DNA from: Planctomycetota bacterium
GTDB taxonomy: Bacteria; Planctomycetota; Planctomycetia; Gemmatales; Gemmataceae
Direction: 5' to 3'
Assembly: GCA_021413735.1 (NCBI GenBank)
Contig: JAIOPV010000047.1
Coordinates: 1 to 61,186, forward strand
DNA length: 61,186 nt
Shown here in pieces: positions 16,747-25,400 of this stretch. A model generated the notes under the pieces. That model searched no databases. It saw nothing but the letters and a program-made list of their open reading frames with translations, and was not told the DNA's origin. Each line of letters starts with the position of its first letter. Positions within the stretch are counted from its first letter, which is position 1. Made by a program: the position numbers and the translations under genes.

Positions 16747-18615
16747 ATGACCGCGAAGCCGCCTTCTCGTTCGATCCCCTACCCGCCAGGCACAATCACA
16801 CACGGTCGCCAATCTGCGGCCCCCGAAGCCCGCGCCGGAATGGGGGCTATCCCACACGAGAAAGGCGTCGCGTTCCGCGTCTGGGCACCCCACGCCGAAG
16901 CCGTTGCTGTCTCGGGAACATTCAACAACTGGGACAAAGCCAAACACCCGATGACCCGCGAGAACGAGGATGGGTACTGGTACGCCGATGTGGCCGAAGC
17001 GAAGATCGGGGATGAATACCGCTACGTTCTGAAGACACCGACCGGGGAACTGTCGCGCATCGACCCATATGCCCGCGAGGTCACGAATTCCGTGGGCAAC
17101 GGGGTCGTCCACGATCCGGTGTTTGACTGGGGCGAGGAGTTCCACAAGACTCCCGCTTGGAACGAATGGGTCATCTACGAACTGCACGTGGGCACGTTCA
17201 ACGACGAGAACCCCGACAACCCGGAACCCGCGAAGTTCGACAGCATTGTCCGCCGTTTCGGTCATCTCAAACGTCTCGGCATCAACTGCATTCAAGTGAT
17301 GCCCGTGGCTGAGTTCGCGGGCGACCGTTCCTGGGGCTACAACCCCGCCGACATCTTCGCCGTGGAGAGTGCATACGGTGGCCCGAAGGCGTTCAAAGAG
17401 TTCATTCACGCTGCCCACCAGAACGGCTTCGCGGTCATCCTCGATGTCGTTTACAACCACTTTGGCCCAAGCGATCTCGACCTGTGGCGGTTCGACGGTT
17501 GGAGCGAGAACGATGGCGGCGGCATCTACTTCTATCAGGACTGGCGGAAGGAAACTCCGTGGGGCGCGACACGACCAGATTATGGTCGTCCGGAAGTTCG
17601 GCAGTTCATCCGCGACAACGCCATGATGTGGATCGAGGATTACCACGTTGATGGATTGCGAATGGACATGACGTTGTACATTCGCAGCGTGCGCGCCGAC
17701 GGCGAACCGAACCTGCCCGACGGTTGGACTCTGCTTCAGTGGATCAACGGCGAGATTCGCGAGAAGCACCCGAACACGCTGACCATTGCCGAGGATCTGC
17801 AACACAGCGATTGGATCACGAAGGGCGTGGATGAAGGTGGTGCGGGCTACGGCAGTCAGTGGGACGATCAGTTCGTGCATCCCGTTCGCGAAGCTGTGGT
17901 CGTGCCGATGGACGAGCAGCGTTCGATGGAGGCCGTGGCGCACGCGATCACGCACCGCTACAACAACGACGCATTCCAGCGAGTCATCTACTCCGAGAGC
18001 CACGATGAAGTGGCGAACGGCAAAGCGCGTGTTACCCACGAGATCGCACCAGGCGATCCGAAGAACTGGTTCGCACAGAAACGCTCGACGCTCGCGGCTG
18101 CATTGGTGTTCACGTCGCCGGGCATTCCGATGCTGTTTCAGGGACAGGAGTTTCTTGAAGGCGAATGGTTCCGCGATACCGTTCCGGTGGATTGGGACAA
18201 ACGAGATGAGTTCCGCGGCATCGTGCGGCTGTATCGCGATCTCATCAAGCTGCGTCTGAACCGCGACGGACAGACGAAGGGACTGACTGGGCAACACGTA
18301 CAACTCATCCGCGTGGACGATGCAAACAACATGATTGCGTTTCGTCGGTGGATGGACGGTGGACCGGGCGATGATGTTGTGGTAGTCGCGAACTTCCACA
18401 GCAACGTGCGGGAAAACTTCACGATCGGATTTCCGGCGGTTGGGGCATGGAAGTTGCATTTCAATAGTGACTGGACGGGTTACAGCTCCGAATTCAAAGG
18501 CTACCCATCCGGAGATGTGACCGCGGAGGCCGGGGACTACGACAGTCTCCCCGCGCATGCTGCCGTGAACATCGGTCCGTACAGCGTGCTGGTGTTCTCT
18601 CAGCTCAAGGGGTAA
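16747..18615 (+). CDS. GH13 alpha-glucan branching enzyme-like protein with CBM48
   Basis: 622 residues. An N-terminal CBM48/isoamylase N domain (about 37-125: GVAFRVWAPHAEAVAVSGTF) is followed by a GH13 barrel. Catalytic residues are nucleophile D307 (GLRMDMT), acid/base E349 (IAEDLQ) and D420 (SHDEV); the first conserved region is DVVYNHFGP. A C-terminal all-beta domain follows. It acts on alpha-1,4-glucans, most likely as a glycogen branching enzyme, though shorter than classical GlgB (about 730); a trehalohydrolase-like activity cannot be excluded. No signal peptide, so cytoplasmic. It lies between yihY and a membrane-protein gene with short gaps, suggesting an operon and a link between glycogen or compatible solutes and stress. 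Confidence 0.85.
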   Translation: MTAKPPSRSIPYPPGTITHGRQSAAPEARAGMGAIPHEKGVAFRVWAPHAEAVAVSGTFNNWDKAKHPMTRENEDGYWYADVAEAKIGDEYRYVLKTPTGELSRIDPYAREVTNSVGNGVVHDPVFDWGEEFHKTPAWNEWVIYELHVGTFNDENPDNPEPAKFDSIVRRFGHLKRLGINCIQVMPVAEFAGDRSWGYNPADIFAVESAYGGPKAFKEFIHAAHQNGFAVILDVVYNHFGPSDLDLWRFDGWSENDGGGIYFYQDWRKETPWGATRPDYGRPEVRQFIRDNAMMWIEDYHVDGLRMDMTLYIRSVRADGEPNLPDGWTLLQWINGEIREKHPNTLTIAEDLQHSDWITKGVDEGGAGYGSQWDDQFVHPVREAVVVPMDEQRSMEAVAHAITHRYNNDAFQRVIYSESHDEVANGKARVTHEIAPGDPKNWFAQKRSTLAAALVFTSPGIPMLFQGQEFLEGEWFRDTVPVDWDKRDEFRGIVRLYRDLIKLRLNRDGQTKGLTGQHVQLIRVDDANNMIAFRRWMDGGPGDDVVVVANFHSNVRENFTIGFPAVGAWKLHFNSDWTGYSSEFKGYPSGDVTAEAGDYDSLPAHAAVNIGPYSVLVFSQLKG

Positions 18616-18648
18616 TTCACCCCATCCCGCAAACGAGGAAGCGACACC

Positions 18649-19170
18649 ATGAAGATTTTCAAGAATGCCCAGGTGGGCAGTAAGTCATGTTTGAAGATTG
18701 ACAACCTTCAACAGCGAGTCGCATGTCTTGCTGATGCTGGCGCGGAAGCAATCGATCACCGCCTGCATGAACTCGATTCGGAATGGACGGCGGGCCGCGC
18801 CACCAAGGCGGTCATTGGCGTGCTGATCGTGATCGGCTTTGCGCTGACAGCGCTCATGAACCCGTGGTGGCTGATTCTCCCGGCGGCCGGTGGCATATTC
18901 CTGCTGCAATACTTGTTCACACGCAGCTCGTGGCTTGGGAAGATGTTCCACGAAATGGGCTTCCGAACCGGGTTCGAGGTCGATCAGGAGATCATGGCAT
19001 TGAAAGTGATCCGTGGCGACTTCCGCAATCTGCCGACGTTCCTCGACATCGAGAATCAGGAAGATATCAGTCGGCTGGAAGGGGAGGGCGGCATCGTGGT
19101 GGAACCTGATACGTCGAAGGTTGCACCGATGGAGGCAGCAAAGGTTGCTCTGGAAGCGACTCGCCACTGA
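18649..19170 (+). CDS. Hypothetical membrane protein (DUF2892-like core)
   Basis: 173 residues, start after GAGGAAG. A soluble N-terminal segment of about 45 residues precedes two adjacent TM helices (about 56-74 and 77-92: AVIGVLIVIGFALTAL, WWLILPAAGGIFLLQYLF), then a soluble tail ending in acidic stretches. The two-helix unit resembles the DUF2892/YgaP-type membrane anchor. It is 33 bp after the GH13 gene and closed by a strong terminator. Function unknown. Confidence 0.7.
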   Translation: MKIFKNAQVGSKSCLKIDNLQQRVACLADAGAEAIDHRLHELDSEWTAGRATKAVIGVLIVIGFALTALMNPWWLILPAAGGIFLLQYLFTRSSWLGKMFHEMGFRTGFEVDQEIMALKVIRGDFRNLPTFLDIENQEDISRLEGEGGIVVEPDTSKVAPMEAAKVALEATRH

Positions 19171-19195
19171 TCGAGTTGAAGTGCGGTGCTGGAAT

Positions 19196-19237
19196 GGGCC
19201 GGTCGGGGCAAGCAAGCTCCGACCGGCCCGCTTCTTT
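19196..19237 (+). terminator. Rho-independent terminator
   Basis: An 11-bp perfect stem (GGGCCGGTCGG / CCGACCGGCCC) around a 12-nt loop, followed by GCTTCTTTT. Confidence 0.85.
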
Positions 19238-19417
19238 TGTGTTTCGGTATCAGCGTGACCCTGGGAATGTTCTGATATTGATTCTTCCGGACAGGTGACA
19301 TGGTTCCGGGGATGGGTGTGCATGTCGTCCGGAATCAAGATTTGCTTCTGAAAGTAACCGGTTTCCTTGACACGCCGAGATCGACATTTCTCCTCCGATT
19401 CCGCGTTCCGGAGAGCT

Positions 19418-19433
19418 TGGCACGACTCGTGCA
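19418..19433 (+). promoter_or_regulatory. Candidate sigma-54 promoter of the holin-like/DUF3618 operon
   Basis: TGGCACG-ACTC-GTGCA: perfect -24 box, GG-N10-GC kept, one mismatch in the -12 box. The predicted start is about 32 nt before the ATG at 19476, a normal leader. Confidence 0.65.
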
Positions 19434-19475
19434 TTCCTTGCTTCCGTGTCCGTGAACTCCGCAAGGAACTCGACA

Positions 19476-19922
19476 ATGACAGATACCGAACCCCGTGCGA
19501 CGACGCTGCTATCGTCGCCGATACCGACGCCCCCACCCGCCAACGGAACAGTCACCGGGCTTGTTTCCGGCATCCTCGACGATGCACAGACTCTTGTGCG
19601 ACAGCAGATCGAGATGCTGAAGGCTGAGGTGCGTGAAGACTTCAAGCGTTCCAAACAGGCAGCCGAATTCGGTGGTCTGGGCATCGTGATGCTGACGGTT
19701 GGGATGCTCGGGCTGGTGACCGCACTCGCTTACGTGCTGCACGAGGATTACCAGTTCTCGATGTGGGCCTCATGGGGCATCACCGGGATGCTCTTCACCG
19801 TGCTTGGCGGTGCGTGTGCGACCACGAGCTATCTCATGCTCGAACGTTTCAATCCGCTCCCTGACAAGACCTTCAACGCCCTTCAGGAGAATATCTCGTG
19901 GAAAACATCAACGAACAGCTAA
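19476..19922 (+). CDS. Phage holin superfamily III-like (DUF1469) membrane protein
   Basis: 148 residues, ATG after AAGGA. A soluble N-terminus with an amphipathic helix (ILDDAQTLVRQQIEMLKAEV) leads to two TM helices (about 71-91 and 100-120). This layout is the Phage_holin_3_6/DUF1469 (YqjE-like) family, which in bacteria travels with DUF883/YqjD and DUF3618 proteins as here. Overlaps the next gene by 25 bp, implying translational coupling. Probably an inner-membrane stress protein, not a phage gene. Confidence 0.85.
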   Translation: MTDTEPRATTLLSSPIPTPPPANGTVTGLVSGILDDAQTLVRQQIEMLKAEVREDFKRSKQAAEFGGLGIVMLTVGMLGLVTALAYVLHEDYQFSMWASWGITGMLFTVLGGACATTSYLMLERFNPLPDKTFNALQENISWKTSTNS

Positions 19923-20527
19923 ACCCGATTAGCCCGGCCCTTCCAAAGACGCCGGAGCAGATCGAACAAGAAATGCAGCAAACTCGTGAGTCAATGACCG
20001 CGAAGGTAAGCGTGCTTGAAAATCAAGTTGTCGGTAGCGTGCAAACAGCCGCCGACACGCTGACAGGCACCGTGGACGCCGTGCAGTCGTTGATGAACGC
20101 AGCTCCTGCTGCTGTCAGCGATACGATGCAACACGCAGCGGCGGCCGTGAGCGACAAGATGAAGGAGATGTTCGACGTGAGCGGTCACGTCCAGAAGAAT
20201 CCTTGGACAGCGGTAAGCGTTTCCGCTGGCGTCGGATTCATCGTCGGACTGCTGCTGTTCCGCGACAAAGCGACGGCATTACCTCCGGCACCGGCTGCAG
20301 CACCAGCTCCGTCCGCAGCGCCCGCAGCGGCTTCAACCGCACCGGGACTCTTCAATGATCTTCTCGGGATGCTCGGGCAGAAGGTGAAGCGGCTTGCGGA
20401 AACGGCTCTCGACTCGGCAGCGGCAGCAGCCAATCAGAAGGTTGAAGAGACCATCCCGAAGTTGATGGACACCGCGACGGAAGCGACCCACTCGCTTCGG
20501 TTCAACGGTGTTGCGAATCGTGCCTGA
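19898..20527 (+). CDS. DUF3618-containing membrane protein
   Basis: 209 residues from a GTG preceded by CAGGAG. The N-terminal DUF3618 signature (TPEQIEQEMQQTRESM, about 17-32) is followed by an amphipathic helical stretch, a TM helix (about 103-121: WTAVSVSAGVGFIVGLLLF), an Ala/Pro-rich linker (about 126-150) and a C-terminal amphipathic helix. Such proteins bind the inner-membrane surface and occur with YqjE/YqjD-like partners, as in this operon. Specific function unknown. Confidence 0.82.
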   Translation: MENINEQLNPISPALPKTPEQIEQEMQQTRESMTAKVSVLENQVVGSVQTAADTLTGTVDAVQSLMNAAPAAVSDTMQHAAAAVSDKMKEMFDVSGHVQKNPWTAVSVSAGVGFIVGLLLFRDKATALPPAPAAAPAPSAAPAAASTAPGLFNDLLGMLGQKVKRLAETALDSAAAAANQKVEETIPKLMDTATEATHSLRFNGVANRA

Positions 20528-20586
20528 CTCTTTTCCTCGCAGGTTCCAAGTTGGAGCCTGCGTTTACCCTTCCCGGAGATACGACA

Positions 20587-20799
20587 ATGCGAATGGTAGG
20601 ACTTGTTCTTGTGGTCCTCGGAGCGCTGGCCCTGGGATATCAGGGATTCACATACGTAACTCGCGAACGGGTCGTAGACGCGGGACCGATTCAGGTTTCC
20701 GCCGATCGCGAACGAACTGTTTGGATTCCGCCGGTCATTGGTGGGATTGCCGTCGTGAGCGGACTGGTTCTACTCGCCACGGGCAGTCGAAAAGATTAA
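20587..20799 (+). CDS. Small two-helix membrane protein (DUF3185-like)
   Basis: 70 residues from the ATG after GGAGA. Two TM helices (about 3-22 and 47-65) with a short polar segment between them (VTRERVVDAGPIQVSADRE) in the style of DUF3185 proteins. Last gene of the stress cluster; downstream lies palindromic element C1 and then a convergent gene. Confidence 0.7.
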   Translation: MRMVGLVLVVLGALALGYQGFTYVTRERVVDAGPIQVSADRERTVWIPPVIGGIAVVSGLVLLATGSRKD

Positions 20800-20818
20800 G
20801 CGAATCGCGGAATTGCTA

Positions 20819-20868
20819 TGAGCCGCTTGCGGCTTCGCAGGTGAGCCTGCGAAGCCGCAAGCGGCTCA
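20819..20868. repeat. Palindromic element, copy C1
   Basis: A 23-bp perfect inverted repeat (20819-20841 and 20846-20868) with a TGAG loop, core GCCGCTTGCGGC. It fills the gap between two convergent genes and may act as a bidirectional terminator, but it lacks T tracts. Related by its core to C2 at 58275. Confidence 0.85.
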
Positions 20869-20875
20869 CGCATTT

Positions 20876-22318
20876 TCACTCTTTCTTGAAGTCGTCTTTC
20901 TTGATGTCGTACTGCGAGATTTTGTCGGTGATACTCCGCCGTGACAGCCCGGAGATTTCGGCGCATTTCCCAACGTGCCCGCGGGTCCGCTTCAGTGCCT
21001 TTCGCAAGTAACGCTTCTCGAACTCCGCAATCATCTCAGCAAGTTGATCCGGCAAGTGTCGCGTCAAATCCACCTGGAATGGGTGAACTTTGCCATCTGA
21101 CTTGGGAGCCACGTCGATGGGAAGTTTCTCAGGCCCGATTATCCCATCGCGGGCAGTGACAGACGCGCGCTCGATCGCGTTTTCGAGTTGCCGCACGTTC
21201 CCAGGCCAGGGGCACTTCAACAACAACTCCATCGCTTCGGGTGAGACGACCGGCGGCTTATGTCCAGGTCGAGCGAACTTCTGGCAGAAGTGCGAGACCA
21301 GCAGTGGGATGTCTTCAAGCCGTTCTCGCAGCGGCGGGATGTCGATTCGCACAACGTTCAGCCGGTAGTAAAGGTCTTCGCGGAACTTCCCATCCTTGAC
21401 GAGTTTCTCCATATCCTGGTGCGTCGCCGCGATCACTCGAACATCAATCTCGATGGGGTCGCCACCACCGACCCGCTCGAACCGCCGTTCCTGGAGAACC
21501 CGCAGCAGTTTGATCTGCATCGACATGGGCACGTCGCCGATTTCGTCGAGGAATAGCGTGCCGCCGTGCGCCAACTCGAAGCGTCCCACTCGCTTTCGAT
21601 CGGCCCCGGTGTACGATCCCTTCTCGTGACCAAACAGTTCCGATTCAAGCAGGTTTTCGTTGAGCGCACCGCAATTCACGGCGATGAACGAACCTGTTCG
21701 GTGTGCCGACGATGCCTGATGAATCGCACGCGCGATTTGCTCTTTTCCGGTGCCCGTCTCACCGCGGATAAGCACGGTCGAGACGGTGTCGGAGATCTGT
21801 CCGACGAGCTCGAACACGTCGTGCATTCGCGGGCTTTTGCTAAGCACATTCTGGAAAGCGTGCCGACCCTGGAGTTGATTGCGAAGGGCGGTTACTTCGT
21901 CCTGAAGGCTGCGTTCTCGCAGCGCCCGCTTCACGAGGAGAATCATGTGCTGCGGGTCGGCGGGTTTCGTCAGGAAGTCGTGTGCTCCCTGGCGCATTGC
22001 CTCAACCGCGTCCTTGATGCTCCCGTGCCCGGTGGTAACAATGACCGTGACCGGAATCTTCTCGGCTTGCACCGTTTCGATCAGCTTCATGCCCGACACT
22101 TTGGGCATCCGCAGATCCGTGATGACGATGCTGTACGGACGTGCGCGGAGCATCTCAAGCCCCTTCGCTCCGTCCTCGGCGGTATCGACTTCGAGACCGA
22201 GGCTGAGTTGGAGCAGTTCCTGGAGCGAGGTACGCTGATCTTCGAGATCCTCGACTACCAGAATTCGCTGTGACAAATCGGTCGGCACAGGAAGTGCAAC
22301 TGGAGCAGAATTAGCCAT
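20876..22318 (-). CDS. NtrC-family sigma-54-dependent response regulator
   Basis: 480 residues from the ATG at 22318, chosen because MANSAPV leads directly into the receiver; an ATG at 22351 adds 11 residues and longer in-frame extensions are unsupported. Receiver phosphoacceptor D68 (ITDLRMPKVSG). AAA+ domain with Walker A GETGTGKE, Walker B region FLDEIGDVP and the sigma-54-contacting loop as GSYTGA instead of GAFTGA. The C-terminal Fis-type helix-turn-helix has SGLSRRSITDKISQY. Divergent from the large ethylene-receptor-like kinase gene, its probable partner. It may act on the -24/-12 promoters in the neighbouring stress cluster (inference). Confidence 0.93.
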   Translation of the reverse strand: MANSAPVALPVPTDLSQRILVVEDLEDQRTSLQELLQLSLGLEVDTAEDGAKGLEMLRARPYSIVITDLRMPKVSGMKLIETVQAEKIPVTVIVTTGHGSIKDAVEAMRQGAHDFLTKPADPQHMILLVKRALRERSLQDEVTALRNQLQGRHAFQNVLSKSPRMHDVFELVGQISDTVSTVLIRGETGTGKEQIARAIHQASSAHRTGSFIAVNCGALNENLLESELFGHEKGSYTGADRKRVGRFELAHGGTLFLDEIGDVPMSMQIKLLRVLQERRFERVGGGDPIEIDVRVIAATHQDMEKLVKDGKFREDLYYRLNVVRIDIPPLRERLEDIPLLVSHFCQKFARPGHKPPVVSPEAMELLLKCPWPGNVRQLENAIERASVTARDGIIGPEKLPIDVAPKSDGKVHPFQVDLTRHLPDQLAEMIAEFEKRYLRKALKRTRGHVGKCAEISGLSRRSITDKISQYDIKKDDFKKE

Positions 22319-22459
22319 GCGCGGTTCCGAGTGCGGTTGACGATCTCTCATATTGTACGGCTGGGGACTCTCATTGCGCAGTGAAGTTCCCATCCACTTG
22401 CCGGTTCCGTTTGCCGACAAGCCCGGATTATCGGTTCTGCGGATCGCCTGGAAACCATC

Positions 22460-25400
22460 ATGTTCGAGTTTGTGGCCGGGCTCTTCGACACCTCCGGGTT
22501 CGTCCCGCGGGCGCAGTGTGGCAATTGGACCCCCCGGCTGATCTGGCTGCACATCATCAGCGATCTGCTCATCTGGATTGCTTACGTCTCGATCCCCATA
22601 ATCCTCCTTGCATTTGCCAGACGCAAGGAACTTCCGTTCCCGCGCGTCTTCGTGTTGTTTGCGCTGTTCATCCTCGCGTGTGGGTCTGTGCATTTCGTTG
22701 AGGCAGTCATTTTTTTCGAGCCGATCTATCGGTTCTCGGGGGTGTTGAAAGCACTCACGGCAGCGGTCTCGCTGATGACGGTTGTGGCGCTCGTGCCGCT
22801 CGTGCGCAGACTGTTCACCATGGAACCTGGGAAACTGCTCGCGGTTCTCGAACCAGGTCGTGCGGGAGGCTTCGGAGTTCGTGGCGTGTCGGTCTGGGTA
22901 ACCGCTGTCTGGATTGCGGCCGTGATAGTCTTGGTGGCGAACACTGCTGTGTCGAGCATCAATATCAACGCGCTCATCTATAACGAAGAACTCATCACTC
23001 ATACCCGGTTGGTGAAGCAAGAACTGAGTTTGCTTCTCTCAGACATGAAGGATGCGGAAACCGGGCATCGCGGATTCCAGATCACCAGCAAAGGTTCCTA
23101 CTTGGTTCCATTCTTCGACGGCACGAGAGCCGCTCGCCAGAGGGTGATCCGTTTAGAGGCGATGACTGCCGACAACTCCGACCAGATTCAGGATGCCGCA
23201 GTATTGAAGGAACTGATCTCAACCAAAATCGACGAGATGGGTCGAACCTTTCTGATGCATGTATTCCAGGGACGCGAGGCCGCGCAGTTGGAGATCGGAA
23301 AAGACGAGGGAAGACAGTTGATGGACGACATCCGAGCGACGGTTGCGCGGATGGACGCGCGGGAAGACCATCTCCTCGCTGAACGTGCGACCGTGTCGAA
23401 GAACAAGTACCGAACGACCACCGTAACGAGTCTGCTTGGCGGGGGCATGGCTCTGGGCATGGTGATGTTGGGGTACGGCCTCATCCGTTGGGAACTCGGT
23501 CGGCGGTTGCTGGCTGAAAACATCATTCAGCAGCGCGAGACACAACTCGCCCGCAGTGAGGATCAGTTCCGCACTCTCGCAACGGCCGTTCCACAGATCG
23601 TCTGGGTTGCCCGGCCTGACGGCTCACGTGAGTATTACAACGCGAAGTGGTACGAATACACGGGGATGACTGAAGAAGAGACACTTGGTTGGGGCTGGAG
23701 CAAGGCACTTCATCCCGACGACAAAGCACGCGGCGAGGCCCGGTGGAAACAGTCATACGAGACGGGTTGCGAGTACGAGATCGAATACCGCATGCGTGGC
23801 GCCGATGGCAACTATCGGTGGTACCTTGGCCGAGCATTGCCGCAGCGAGACGACTCCGGAGCGATCGTGCGGTGGTTCGGTTCCTCTACCGATATCACTG
23901 ATCGGCGGAAGGCCGAGGACGAACTCGCCGACCGTGCCCGTGTCGCGGCGCTGCGAGCTGGTGTGGCGACCGCCCTTGCGGCTGGCAGTGAGACTCTGGT
24001 CGCTTTGCAAGGCTGTGCCGAGACCCTTGTTCACAACCTCGGAGCCGCGCTCGCTCGAATCTGGACGCTCGATCCGACCGGGGTGTGGCTCGAACTGCAA
24101 GCAAGCGCCGGGATGTACACACACACGAACGGCGCTCATAGCCGCGTTCGTGTGGGGGACTACAAGATCGGCGCAATTGCTGCGACCCGTACTCCCCATC
24201 TGACGAATGATGTGCCGAACGACCCGAAGGTGAGCGACCCAGCCTGGGCTAAACGCGAGGGTTTGGTATCGTTCGCGGGCTATCCGCTGATCGTGGACGA
24301 TCGAGTTCTCGGCGTCGTGGCGTTGTTCTCGCGACAGAAACTTACCGATGGAGTGGTCACCGACCTCAACCCCATTGCCGCCAGTATCGCTCAATATGTA
24401 CAGCGTCGGCGGGTTGAGGCGGCGATTCGCACGAGCGAGGAACGCTACCGAACGCTCACCGAGGCAATCCCGCAGATCGTCTGGAACGCAACACCAGATG
24501 GCGAAGTGTCGTACTTCAATCATCGCTGGCTGGAATACACGCAACTCCCGCTCGAAGGTATCCGCGGGAAGGGTTGGCTGGCCGCAGCGCATCCGGGCGA
24601 TCAGGAACGGGTACTGACTTCTTGGCGGAACACGGTTGCGAACGCGGTTGCGGGCACAGTCGATCGGTTCCGCGAGGAGGTTCGCTTGCGTCGAGGCGAC
24701 ACAGGCGAGTTCCGGTGGTTCTTGACAGTTGCCGTTCCGCTGCGTCGTGTGGATGGTGGAGGAGTCGATCAGTGGATCGGCTCGATGGCCGATATTCACG
24801 ACCAGAAGACGGCTGCTGAGGTGATCCGCGAGAGCGAGGAGAAGTTCCGACAACTCGCAGAGTCGATTCCTCAACTCGCCTGGATGACCGACGCGGACGG
24901 TTACATCTTCTGGTACAACCAGAGGTGGTACGACTACACCGGAACGACATTCCAGGAAATGAAGGGTTGGGGCTGGCAAGCCGTTCAAGACCCCGCCGAG
25001 GCGCCCAGGGTTATTGCCAAGTTCAAGGCACACATCATCAGCGGCGAACCCTGGGAAGACACCTTCCCGCTGCGTCGTGCTGACGGCGTGATGCGTTGGC
25101 ATCTGAGCCGTGCCCGACCGATTCGCGATGAGGCGGGCCGCGTTGTTCGCTGGTTCGGCACCAACACCGACATCACCGAACAGCGCGAACTGGAACAGAA
25201 ACTCCGGGCGGGCGAGGAACGCTTCCGCACTCTCACCGAAGCGGTGCCGCAGATGGTTTGGACGGCCAATCCCACGGGTGAAGTCACCTTCTTCAATCGT
25301 CGCTGGGACGAGTACACCGGCATGAGACTCGGTCAGAATCCCGACGACCGAAAACCGGGCGAGTGGAGCAACGTCGTTCACCCAGACGACGCGGAACAAC

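Larger units (their letters stand above)
19171..19475. other. Intergenic region with terminator and sigma-54 site
   Basis: 305 bp without a convincing gene. It holds the terminator at 19196-19237 and the promoter candidate at 19418-19433; the remaining 180 bp (19238-19417) show no structure I can name. Confidence 0.6.

Noticed and set aside
19476..19922. Prophage remnant because of the holin-like protein
   Set aside because: No other phage genes nearby; this family commonly occurs with DUF3618/DUF883 stress genes, as here.
20819..20868. Ordinary rho-independent terminators for the long palindromes
   Set aside because: The arms are longer than needed, lack T tracts, share cores with distant copies, and some of the window's elements lie within coding regions.
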